NCBI GenBank assembly: GCA_000697055.1
Contig: JNDT01001881.1
Coordinates: 1-40,224 of the forward strand
Direction of reading: 5' to 3'
DNA length: 40,224 nt
Source: Saksenaea vasiformis B4078
Taxonomy: Eukaryota > Mucoromycota > Mucoromycetes > Mucorales > Saksenaeaceae
A program made the translations under genes and the position numbers. Each line of letters begins with the position of its first letter. Position 1 is the first letter of the stretch. The notes under the pieces are model-generated. The model was not told where the DNA came from. It saw nothing but the letters and a program-made list of their open reading frames with translations, and made no database searches. Positions 1-10,618 of this stretch are shown one piece after another.

Positions 1-9
1 GTAACTTAT

Positions 10-261
10 ATGTTCCACAAACAAAATGATGCATCCTCTGGATGGCTGGCATTGGTGAAAGTCTTTGATATCCGGCAAACAACTGACGGAAGCCCTTATT
101 GTCTAAAGCAGGCACCACCACGGCTAACATTGGTAGACGTAACAAGAGTTCAATGCCTGGTTGGTCGTCTTGAAGATAGAAGCCGTCACTATATCATTTA
201 TCCTGGTCTACATCATCAGCGAGGCGATCTCAATCTGGGTGACAGGACACGTTTGCTGTAG
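10..261 (+). pseudogene. Possible transposon-derived ORF remnant
   Basis: An 83-codon ORF whose middle reads LVDVTRVQCLVGRLEDR followed by a short tail and a stop. A VDV...CLVGR-DR pattern followed by hydrophobic residues is, in my recollection, seen in C-terminal parts of proteins encoded by eukaryotic DNA transposons, but I cannot name the family with confidence. There is no clear start and the rest of the protein would lie outside the window to the left. It could also be a chance ORF. Confidence 0.2.
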
Positions 262-1104
262 TTTGCCACCTATATGTATTACTCTGCAATAAAAAGTTTA
301 CGGATATACTTTTTACGGAAGCTATTTTCACTTTTTTGGATAGTCAGAGATTTACGCCAGGGATGACAGGAGGAAACTGGGGGACCGCCCGGTTACAGAG
401 TATACACTGAAATTTGGTGTATTATAAAAACGCCCCAACTCGCCATACTGGATTCTAGTCCTCTGTTTCTCGAGAAACCGAGCGGCTGCAATAAATGTCA
501 TGGAACTGCTTTGACATTGATTACCATGGCATGGTTGACAACAGTATCAGTCTGAAAAAGCAAATAATCCTGGGCGGCAAAACGAAAACGTGGAAGATGG
601 ATAATTGCCATCCTAGTGGGGCACTGCTACGTTCATCGTGGGAAGAATTCGAACATATACTATGTCACACTACAGAGACTGGATCCATCCATTTGAATGA
701 AATTCATTCCAACAAATGAACAAGTGCACTGCAGGTGTAACAGAGATGGGAATAAAAACTTACGCCTACATGGAAGGGTTATCAAAGTTTATTGCCTGTT
801 CTCCCCTTCCATATGGCTAGACAACATAGAAACCCCTTTCTGCTTCTGCATATCGGCGAATACATATCTAACCATGCTCTTGATAACCCATATTTTTCAA
901 CAATTCCCTTATACTCAGGATCGATAGGCGGTCATTGTATACTTGACGAATTTTCATTAATAGCGACAGGCATGGTGTGGCTTCTGTGGAACTATAACAC
1001 CACCGGCTTGTTTGCTGTCATATGTAATGTTGGTTCACGGTGTTCGTAAGTTGTTAAAAGGTATGGTAAAAACGTAGATCGAAAATGCTCACCAGCATGG
1101 ATAA

Positions 1105-1479
1105 TCACAGGACGTTTAAACGTTTTAGGCAGAATTTGGGAACGATCGGACCGCTGTCAAACCAATGCTTTTCTTCTAGGTATCCATCTTGAACTTGGTT
1201 GTACTTGTCAATCAACTCTTCCGTCTCATAACCGAACATGTCTTGGAAGGAGTTGACATTCGTCAACTCGATCTCCATCATTGTGATCTTGATAACTTTC
1301 CACTTGCGTTCATCACCATGAATGACAAACGGAGCAGAATGCCATCCACAGTTACAGTCTGATATAGTGTTGTATTTGCCAACTACACTATGTGCGAGAA
1401 GTTGCGCTGCGCTGTCTTTTTCTAGTAACATCAATAAATATGAGGTGGAATTCATCTTAATTACATATTCAGGTAGCAT
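1105..1479 (-). CDS. Unrecognised 124-aa ORF, possibly one exon or a remnant
   Basis: An open frame of 124 codons in a region where other frames are closed. Composition is that of a normal folded protein (mixed acidic/basic, aromatic and Cys/Trp residues, with segments such as LLAHSVVGKYNTISDC and SFQDMFGYETEELIDKYN), unlike the low-complexity shadow ORFs nearby. I do not recognise a family. No flanking exon with a matching phase was evident on either side. It may be a fragment of a larger mobile-element protein or a small lineage-specific gene. Confidence 0.3.
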   Translation of the reverse strand: MLPEYVIKMNSTSYLLMLLEKDSAAQLLAHSVVGKYNTISDCNCGWHSAPFVIHGDERKWKVIKITMMEIELTNVNSFQDMFGYETEELIDKYNQVQDGYLEEKHWFDSGPIVPKFCLKRLNVL

Positions 1480-3919
1480 AGCTTTTCAAGCAAGGCACGT
1501 TCTATCGCCTGTAAACGGACTATCACTTTCTATGCCATTTAAGGTACATTTGAAATTTCTCTCTCTCTTTTACCTTTCCTCTGAGACGCCAACTGTTTCG
1601 GATGGGAATAGATTGGAGATACCCAGAGATATTCCCAATAATGCTCAAGGGTAGCGAGAAAAAAAGGTCGAGGAGACCGAGCCCGGCTGAGACCGCTCAA
1701 AAGGCAATCGGTCGATGGTTTCAAGCATATCACTGCACGATTGTATCGTCATCGATCACATGGAGTATCGTCTTGCCTTGTGGGTAACGCAATGCTCTTG
1801 CTATTTCACTCTAGCAAACGTCTGAGAATCGAAGTTTGCTTTCCTAGAGACCAAAAAGGGCGGGGGCCTTTTGTCTGCTCCGTCAGATATTTCCAAAACG
1901 TGCGGATTGACGACAGACGCGCAACGCAAATATGTTGTCAACTTTCTGGTCTGACTTCGAACGGAAGAAGGCTTCTGTTCATTGACGTTTTCGTCGCTTA
2001 TGACAATATTTAAAATCTCGTTTTGATAAAGCTAAGTTACAGTAATAATTGTCACTGCCAAGAAGTAACTTCTATTTGTAAGTGATGTGCTTAGCAAGTT
2101 GTGTAAAGCACCGCGAGTAGCAGCTATGGGCTTCATACGTTGTACAGTAGGATCATCATTTTATGCGCACGGACTAAATTAGTTAAGATTATTTCGCTGG
2201 GACAATATGACCGTGCGGCTTGGGACCTCGATCTACACTAGCAAATTAGCAAAGCGTAATTGCTCCGAAACCGCTGAACATCGCCGTATTTCTGTGAACT
2301 TCCACTTGTGTCGCTCAGCAAGACTAACATGGATCGGAGACCTGTCACTATTTAGTCCTTTGAAGGTTACTGCTTGTGTAAAAGTCTGGGAACAATATTA
2401 TTTCATGCAAGCACTAGCCGCCTCAGCCTTCAAAGTAAACTTTGTGCCGGGGAGTAGTTCTTCTGAACACAATACAGTGCTAACTCTGGGAACTTAGGAA
2501 GAAAGAGTCTTTTCCTTTTTCTGTGTTGTTGTTGCTTACGCTATCCTCGGCAAGTATTTCGATTGACCCTGGATACAGGACCATTCACAGCATTTTATTT
2601 GCTGCTTAGACTACATACAGTCCATTTTGACTCATACTAACCGTATCCTCTGTACACATTGTACAAAGAAAGCAAGACTGTCGTCGGTTCACACAAAGAT
2701 CGTTTGTGCTTTCAACAAGGTCGAGTGGGCAGTGTAGTGTAGTATTTCTATCCCTGTGCAATCGTTATATCTAAAAATCCGTTGCTGCAGTGTGGATAGC
2801 GGAGGATATCTCCCACAGATGTGAAGGCGAGCATTTAGGATTTGCGATGTAGGTAAGATCTCACCCCAAGTGTATCAGTTGCACTAACCTCTTTAGGGTG
2901 AAGCAATAATATATCTTGCAAGTCGTATCCTCCCGTGTGGCATTCGTGCCAGAAGTAGGGTTCCTTGTTTCGTGCAAACGGTACGTCATTGATCAGGCTG
3001 GTTTGCCTCAGATAAAACGTGGATGTGACGGATATTTAAGGGGAATACCGATTTTGAAGCATTCGCCATACAAATATTACGCAATCGATGACGATTTCTA
3101 AGGAGCGTAATCTGTGTGAGTAGTGTTAAATAACACTTTGAGCTCCGTGGATTACTGGGGAACAAGTTTGAGAAATATCTGCAGCAATGAATAGTTGGTT
3201 TCTCCCGGGCAACTGCTCTAAACCGACACTACCGTTTTGAGAAGCACGCTATGCTATCCAATATCGTATGTTTACGGTGTGCGATGATATTTGAGATGCA
3301 CGAGTTCCTCATAAAGTCTTACAGTGACAGTCAGACAGCGTTATAGTAAAACAGGAGAAGTCCTGACTAGAGTGTTACTCTCATTCACTTTCAAGCGGCA
3401 AGATGATCAGAAAACTGACGTGCAGCTTCTCTATTAGTTGTAGGATTTGTCCTCATTTGTAGAGATGAAAACATGACGTTCTCATGCTGCCCAGTCTCGC
3501 TGCAGTTCCATTTAGCAGCAAAGGAATCAATAATCTCAGGTAGAGAGAAAAAGGAAGTCGCGTGGAAACGAGGTAGCACTGCTAACAAGACGACTACCCA
3601 ACTGTATTATCGACGTAATTGGATGCAAGACATGATTACATAGATAGGCACATTATTTTATAGAGGTGTACGCGGCACACCGTCCGTAAAGTTAGTGTTG
3701 TCAGCATTATGTTACCCAAATCAAACGCGAGTCAGACTTTAGTTACTTGTCATCCTGAAAAACGAGACTGTGAACCACATCAATCATCGGCACATTCGCG
3801 ACAGATTAAGACAAAAAAAAGACAAAGGTACAAAAGTATATATTTCTTTTTGTCTCCTACACACGCGCAATGGTATCAACAGACGCTATCTCACAGCACC
3901 AGTTATGTGCTGGAGTAAG

Positions 3920-4065
3920 CCACGAAAAGGAAGAATGAGTTCGAGAGTAGAAAGAGATATAGTAAGGAAAAGAAGAACGAGTTTAGAGAGAGAAAGACAA
4001 AGAGAGAGGGCGTGTAACTGTGTATGTGCGAGAGGGAAGGATCAGGGGAAGGGGGGGGGGGGACA
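3920..4065 (+). repeat. Purine-rich tract with G12 run
   Basis: About 145 bp of almost pure A/G on the plus strand with GAGAGA-type repeats, ending in twelve consecutive G (4051-4062). It starts within 20 bases of the stop codon of the CYRI gene (4082), so it forms or adjoins that gene's 3' flank. The homopolymer is prone to length error in sequencing. Confidence 0.8.
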
Positions 4066-4081
4066 AACGTATACTAACAAA

Positions 4082-5361
4082 TTAGGCAGCCATTACAATA
4101 TTTTTGACACCTTTTGGAGTCGAATCGTCGTTGAGATGCTTTGAGTTGTATCTTAATGCGGACATGAGGTTTGACGCGCTAGATTCCTTGGAAATATTGT
4201 GTACATTAATGGTCTGGATCATTTTTATAGAATTTTTTATCTAATGATGTACAGTTAGAACAAACATTCAAGGAGTGATGTGTGAACTTACATTGATAGG
4301 GGAGTTCTTAGAGAACGCACCGTTAGGATCGATATGATCGTAGAGAATAATCGAGACTACCATCACTTTTAAACAGAAAGCGGACACCTCGGGACGGTTT
4401 GACCTGGAGTCATACAAGTGTGAGCTGGGTACAAATGAATATAGTCAAAGTAAGTTTTACCTTTTCTTGTTTACAGTGTGGAAGCAGGCAGCCCACAATG
4501 CAGTAAGACAATCCCCAACACTTTTCTGCAGATTATTCTCCTTCACGTATTCTGTCGTGGTCTCGATAACGCATCGTAACATCGGGGTCGGATACGCAAT
4601 AAATAGTGAAATACGATTAGCTTGGTCATCCTCCATCATAGCACTGCGCAAATCCGACACACTCTCGTTAAGTGATTCTCGGCCAGTTGTACTGTAACGG
4701 CCTCGCTGGAGCATGCGACGATAGTATGAGAAATCATTCTGGAGGGTGGGGTTACGCATCTGTGGCACTTGTCTTAGTAGGTACTGGAGAGGCATCTTTG
4801 CAACATTCATACCTTGAGGTAGTCAAACTCAAACACGAAATCAAGTAGATCCGCAAATAACTTTGTCAAACCTTGATGTTTTTCCAAGTTCTTGTTCACG
4901 TCACCTTGACACAACACATTAAGTAACCGTGGCATGCCGTCCTCTTTTTGTTTTTTAACAAGAAAAAAAGAATGAGTCTTTGACCTGATTCTCGATTCAA
5001 TACTTACGTAGATCAGCGGCGTAACCATAAAATTCACGTAGCATATCAACAATAGGTAGAACAGCTTCCCATGCTTTGTTTTCGTTTTCGGGGGATGGCG
5101 TTGCAATGGCTTCTCGTATCAATTCAGAAGCTGAACTGTAGTTGTTCAGTGATTCTAATAGAACGGGACCAGGTTGCACGAGAAGAGAGGAAAGTTGGTT
5201 GTGAAGCTGCAGTTCGTCAGGTGACGGCGTGGCGCCTAATATCCATGTTAAGAGAAACCGTTTCTTATGTTGCTCAATAACTTACTTTCGATATCGAATC
5301 CAAGTTCAGGTACCATCGCATCACCACCGCGGAGATTCAAGCTTGATAACAGTTGGCCCAT
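4082..5361 (-). CDS. CYRI/FAM49 family protein (Rac1-binding regulator of WAVE/SCAR actin signalling)
   Basis: Six exons (5361-5286, 5235-5008, 4943-4813, 4759-4461, 4424-4292, 4240-4082) join in phase to a 341-residue protein, close to the roughly 324 residues of animal CYRI-B. The N-terminus MGQLL resembles the myristoylatable MGNLL start of animal members. Diagnostic segments are NPTLQNDFSYYRR (exon 4, the DUF1394 core), ANRISLFIAYPTPML, VSAFCLKVMV followed by SIILYDHIDP (exon 5), and the C-terminal LRYNSKHLNDDSTPKGVK. In animals and Dictyostelium, CYRI binds active Rac1 at membranes and competes with the SCAR/WAVE complex. Intron 4 (4425-4460) is only 36 nt. A fungal homologue would suggest Rac/actin signalling, but the role here is inferred from the family. 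The family call is strong; the exact exon 4/5 junction is a little less sure. Confidence 0.9.
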
Positions 5362-5907
5362 GATTCAAAAGAGAAAAAAAATAGGGTAGTTGTTGAATGG
5401 ACAAACGGAGTCACACAGGAAGGCTCAATTAATTTATGAAAAACCACAGATTATCTAGAATAAGTTTTTAAGTATGCAAAAGCGAGCAAGTCAAGTTACC
5501 TTTTCTCTCGAGGGAAAAGTTGTCTGCTAAAAAAGATCAGTTCAACAGGTTCAGTAAAAACGAATCTGAAAACGATGACAACGAGGTCGGATGGGGCGTG
5601 ATTAAAAACGATGAGGCAGTTTAAATGAGAGTAAAGAAGGGAGTCTTGTATATATTTACAAGACGTAAGGAAAGGAAGGACCGGGGTTTATCTGAGAAAG
5701 ATGAGTTGGCTTAATGCCAAAGTAAAAGAATAAAGGAAAGGAAAAGAGGAATAAAAAAAAAGAGCGCCAAAGTAAATAGCGCCAAAGGAAAGAAGCGCTG
5801 TGTTACAACCATATTGGTAGCTGTGCTCCCTGCTGGCCGCCTCCTGTTTTCCGAAAGCAACAAATCCGTAGTCCCGAGGATTTCGTCCTTTACATCTATT
5901 ACCTATT

Positions 5908-5916
5908 TCTCTCTCT

Positions 5917-5963
<47 letters not shown>

Positions 5964-5978
5964 GTCTTTCTCTCTCTT
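5908..5978 (+). repeat. (TC)n microsatellite
   Basis: About 70 bp of nearly pure TC dinucleotide with a few C, T and TG interruptions. On the minus strand it reads as an Arg-Glu repeat, which creates a spurious long ORF. Confidence 0.95.
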
Positions 5979-6626
5979 TTTCATTCTTTTCGTTACAATG
6001 TGAATCAAATGGGTTACAGATCCTATTAAATATTGAATGCCGTCCTTCAGAGTTAACAATGAAGTTTCAACTTGAAACCTGGTAGAAAACGGCAATCGTA
6101 CCGAACAGTTACGGTTGATCACACAATTAGAATTTGAAAAGCGGGGGCTACTATTTTTAACCAAGGCAGCTAAATGAAAAAAAAAGTTCATCAATCCCGT
6201 AGTTCTACACTGTGTATTTCGCGCTATTACAAATAAATTTTGGGTCTACCAAGGGCCTCTCTCTAAGAAAAGATTAAAATTTGAGTAGTCATCATTGTTT
6301 AAAATAACTACACCTGTGCATGTGAATTTGGACCATCTAAACACGAATGATGTTCCGTCTGCCTATTTTGCCTTTCTTTCTTTCTTTCTTTACAACAACA
6401 GGCTATCGTTGCAGTACCGTTTCGGTTAGCGGGAAGACAAAAAGCGTCCACAGTACTACTGGATTCGTATCATCGTTACACTCCGTCAATCTAACTTTCT
6501 CCCTGCGCTCGGATCGAGCGGCATTTATTTTCTTATTAACATTCATCAGTAAATCACATCACGTTGCAAACGTTTGTCTCCGACTTGTTCCGCTTTCAAT
6601 CCTATAAAGTAATTCCTGGTCCTTTC

Positions 6627-6650
6627 TTTTTTTTTTTTTTTTTTTTTTTT
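6627..6650 (+). repeat. T24 homopolymer
   Basis: Twenty-four consecutive T. It could be the tail (A on the minus strand) of a retroposed copy, but no recognisable element body lies beside it. Confidence 0.9.
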
Positions 6651-8055
6651 CGTTTGTCCAAGGAGAAAGTTGTCCATCAGCTGAACATAAATTTTGTGCT
6701 GGGCAGCAAAAGCCTTCCCTATTATTAACTCTCTCGTCTTATTCGCTCCAAACATTCCTGTATGTAACGAGTCTATTCTCGTTCTCGCCTATTCCCTCCA
6801 TGAGCTATCTAAAAACTGGCATGATGTAAACAATCTCGTACTCAGCCTTGCACAGACTGACCAGATCTTTTGTATCGATATATACTGACAACATCTATGT
6901 ATCAACCTGTTTCACAGTTTCTTAAGCTGGTGAGCTATGTCTCTCTTGGAAGCAACATAGGAGAGCAGCAATTCGCCTGATTGATTATATAAGCAAGGTG
7001 ACTAAACCGTAGACCATCACGGTTACTATCTGACTGTGAGCTCATAGAGTTCCCAGAACTCCACTGCAGATAACCAATTAAGGTGCCTTGGAATGCCTAG
7101 CAAACTGTTTTACGTATGAGCTATTAACTATTTTATGTATAAGCTATTATTTCCATATGACCAAATCCATGTTGACAAATCTCCAAGTGAGTAGTTAAGG
7201 GTGCATGTAACGTCTTCAAAAATTCCAGTCCTACTTGGTCGCTCCTTTGTTCATAGTTTGTGTCAAATGACGGGATAATTGGATATTAGGGGTCGCGATG
7301 GTCAAAACGTTTTAAGGGATTTGATAGTTGTTTCCAACATTTTCGGCTTATCCATGTGTTGAAGAACAGACACAGAAAAAGTAATAACAATGTTGCAGGT
7401 GGTGAAGGATTGACATAACTCACTTGACTAAATCACACGTTGTTTGTCTTTTCGATTGATTTTCCTCTTGCGATTTTGAGATCATCTTCCTCTATGCTTA
7501 TGATTTTCTTTGGGATATATGTGACCACGCCTCGTTAGTGTATCAATCTTCCTGGAACCTCGGGATGCAATTTATGCTGTAACCATTCACTAGTTTGAAA
7601 CGCCATTGATGTTATACCACTCTCTCTGCGTTCAAAGTACAGCTACAACGACATTCGAGTATACGTGACCTTAATGTTCTCCAGCGTGGAGTAATGAAAA
7701 AAGCACTTTACAACGTTCCCTCATTGTCATACGAAAATGGCACTGATCTTATTGACAGCAAAGAACGAGAGGCTAATATCATCACAGTTGAAGTAGCTTG
7801 GGATTGGAGGACGGTGCAGCATGCACACGAAAAGTCAGATCATATTCTAATCCCTTTCCGCGGAAGTACTCCTTAAGTTCAGTGTCCAAATTGATCCATC
7901 TGTGACAATTCCCGACTGTGGACTTTAAGCAAGTTTAAGTTTGCTATACTGATCTATATATAAATTTTGCGTCCACAAGGAGGCACTTTTGCGCTAGAAA
8001 AAGGATCAAGTATGCCTTCGTTAATACATAAGTTGGCAACAAATTCATACACTAC

Positions 8056-8343
8056 TTACATCAACGCGGACCCTCGATGGACGCTGAATTCATATAGATA
8101 GCATAAAAATTTGTTCATGGTTAGTAAATGGAATATTATTTGGACGTCAGTTTACCTACCCCCGAAGGGTAATCCCATGAAATTCATGGTGGCCGCGCCC
8201 CGCATTGTGTGATGGGTGGGAGTGGGAGAGCGGAGGAGATTGGCACGAAGTGTGACCAACTGGAGCGCATTGCAGAGGACTTGAAGCGATACAACGTCCA
8301 GCGATCTATTGTACAAGATGAGTGATGCTGAACGCGACAACAT
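8056..8343 (-). CDS. Doubtful small gene, about 70 aa, possible mitochondrial presequence
   Basis: Exon 1 (8343-8156) starts with ATG and reads MLSRSASLILYNRSL, an Arg/Ser/Leu-rich N-terminus without acidic residues that would suit a mitochondrial presequence. A GTAAAC donor and an ATTCAG acceptor would join it in phase to a short exon 2 (8083-8056) ending in TAA. The C-terminal part has a Gly/Met-rich segment, MNFMGLPFGG. I do not recognise a family. It may be a real small gene, or an isolated exon of a gene whose other exons I missed. Confidence 0.28.
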
Positions 8344-9101
8344 TTATTTTACTTACTTAAGTGATGGGTAAAGATGCCACCACAGCCGAGAGGGTTCGGG
8401 ACAGAGATCATACAGGCTAAACAATACATCAAAAGACATGATTGATTCTGGATGCATATTCCATTAAAAATACATACCGGGGATGTAAAATGAACAGAGC
8501 CAAAGAAAAAAAAAAGAATTCATGCGTTCCTTTAAATACTGCCCATTTTACACGCTCCGATTGGTGCGTTGGGGAACCTATTACAATGGACCAGCGCAAT
8601 ACACCTTTGATTCAGAAGTGAAGGTACCTGATTCTCTGCATAAAGATACGCTACTCCTAACCGCAGGATTGAGGTAGTGTCGACGCAAAGTAATATTTGG
8701 ATGACGTAAATGCGTGCTCAAAATCCTATATTTTACCTTGATATTGTTAAACTTAGTAACATTGAACCACGAAGCAGGATTTATTCGGTCTACAAAAGCG
8801 CACGTGGCGATACGAAGGTGTAGCACGAGGTCAGCAAAGCTTCATCTACATCAGTGATGAAGGGATTCACACAATTGAATAATGCGCGTGGTCCAATGAA
8901 GAATGGCTTTTGGAAGAAAAGACAGCGTATACTTCAATTCACCGTGCAGAGTTTCACGTTTTGGCTTTATTTTCTGTTCCGTATATATAGTAAACCATAT
9001 AAATGATTTCAAGTGTTTCGTACATTGTTGTTTAAACTCATGCTGAATCTCAGATAGTCCAGTTGCCATTTCTACAATCATGAGTTTCAATCTTTCTTCG
9101 T
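8344..9101. other. BIO2 downstream region, nothing recognised
   Basis: Two unrecognised minus-strand ORFs of about 80 codons (8581-8826, 8851-9090) lie directly behind the BIO2 stop. Neither shows a family motif. This is probably 3' UTR plus intergenic DNA. Confidence 0.4.
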
Positions 9102-10618
9102 TTAGATTTCGGTGTTTTCTACAGTCTTTTTGCAGTTATGATAGACATGCTGCTCAGCTTTGTCAGATCCTTGCTCAAAATTGGGTGGTTTTGGAACGAG
9201 ACCTAGTCCCAGAATTAGTTTCTGCAGATCCGTATGCGCTATATTAACATACCAAGGAAATCAAACATTGCCTTGTCATCCGATATTTCGTTATTCGGGG
9301 TTGTCAACAGTTTGTCACCAGTAAAGATAGAGTTTGCTCCGGCCATGAAACACATGGCCTGTTCAGACATCGAAAATCGTACGCGGCCAGCCGACAAACG
9401 AACCATCGATTTTGGCATCACAATACGTGCGGTGGCAATCATGCGAACCATTTCAAAAACAGACACTGGCTGGAAAAAAGAAATAGAGAAGTGAATGAGA
9501 AGATGAAGAATCACATGTAATCAGTTACCTCTTGTTTCTCCAAAGGAGTGCCCTTTACAGCCAACAATGCATTCACAGGCACGCTTTCGGGATGCTGAGG
9601 CAACGTGGCGAGTGTGTGCAACAAACCAACACGGTCTTCTTCCGCCTCACCTAAGCCAATGATACCACCCGAGCAAACGGAGATACCAGCTTCCTGGGCG
9701 TTGTTGATGGTCTGCAGACGCTCGTCGTACGTACGGGTGCTGATAATCTTGATACATCCGTAAATAAAGTCGTTTCCACTAACAGCGTGTCTTTCCATAC
9801 CTTAGGATAGTACTCACGCGATGTATCCAAATTGTGGTTGTATGCCGTCAATCCTGCCTCCTTCAACTCCTTTGCCTGCGTCTCGTTCAACATGCCCAAT
9901 GTACAGCAGACCTCCATACCCATACCACTACATGCATACGTCAACCACCATGTTGTAGGCTATACTTGTATCCACCTACCGAATGGTCTTTACATAGCTC
10001 AAGATTTTCTTGAAGTTGGATTTTCTACCAGCCAGATCTCTCCAGGCTGCACCCATACAGAATCTATCAGAAGGCTCGTGTATGAGAAAAAAATTAATCA
10101 GCAACCAAGTCTGGATCGTCTACCTTGTGCTTCCGGCCTCTTTGGCACGCAGAGCCGCGTGCAAGACCTCATCGGTATCGAGCAACTTTTGTGCCTTAAC
10201 AGCAGTCTGGTAGCGTGATGACTGTGGGCAGTATTTACAATCTTCCGTGCATCCACCGGTTTTGATTGACAGCAAAGTGCACTGTTGCACTTCTCGTGGA
10301 TTGAAATTCTCACGGTGGACCTTGGCCTACATTGACATTTAAATGCTCCGCTACCAAAATCATTTTTTTCTTCCATACGCCAAAATACATCAGATCCATG
10401 AACGGCGAATCATAGATTGATTGGATTTCCTCTCTTGTCCAGTTGTTTCGCATAGGGCGGCTTGCATGAAGGGCAGCAGCAGATAGCGCACCAGCAGCGG
10501 TATTCACTGCCTGGCTGGACGCGCTGGGTGCGACGGCGGCAAAACGCGTCGAGGTGGCGCTACCATAGAATCTTCTTGCCAGTGAAAAGGGTTGTGAGGC
10601 AGCGCGAATAATGGACAT
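9102..10618 (-). CDS. BIO2: Biotin synthase (radical SAM), mitochondrial
   Basis: Converts dethiobiotin to biotin by radical-SAM sulfur insertion, the last step of biotin synthesis, in the mitochondrion. Seven exons (10618-10379, 10326-10124, 10063-9980, 9927-9801, 9747-9529, 9469-9253, 9202-9102) give 396 residues. The N-terminus is Arg/Ser/Ala-rich without acidic residues ([20 protein letters not shown]), fitting an import presequence. The radical-SAM cluster is [16 protein letters not shown] with Cys106, Cys110 and Cys113. The cysteines in [16 protein letters not shown] and [13 protein letters not shown] and the arginine of RLSAGR match the [2Fe-2S] ligand positions of bacterial Bio[10 protein letters not shown] and the C-terminal [12 protein letters not shown] are typical of fungal BIO2. 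All key residues are present, so it should be functional. The 3'-most intron is 50 nt. Confidence 0.97.

Larger units (their letters stand above)
1..4081. other. Gene-poor stretch with degenerate ORF scraps
   Basis: I see no complete conserved gene here. The only ORFs that look protein-like are a short plus-strand piece at 10-261 and a 124-codon minus-strand ORF at 1105-1479 (both listed separately). The remainder has only short uncorrelated ORFs on both strands. From about 3920 to 4065 the plus strand is a purine-rich tract ending in G12 (4051-4062). This lies just beyond the stop of the CYRI gene, so on that gene's sense strand it is a pyrimidine tract. The stretch may be old transposon debris or regulatory DNA. 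Confidence 0.6.
5362..8055. other. Gene-poor stretch, CYRI upstream region and low-complexity DNA
   Basis: Upstream of the CYRI start the plus strand is rich in A and contains no ORF with coding character; the 168-codon minus-strand ORF at 5688-6194 is produced by a TC/GA microsatellite. A T24 run lies at 6627-6650. A 60-codon plus ORF at 7694-7876 has ordinary composition but no recognisable motif. No RNA gene or transposon terminus was seen. Confidence 0.5.

Noticed and set aside
5688..6194. 168-codon minus-strand ORF with an Arg-Glu repeat
   Set aside because: The repeat is simply the translated TC/GA microsatellite; flanking sequence has no conserved features or splice-compatible exons.
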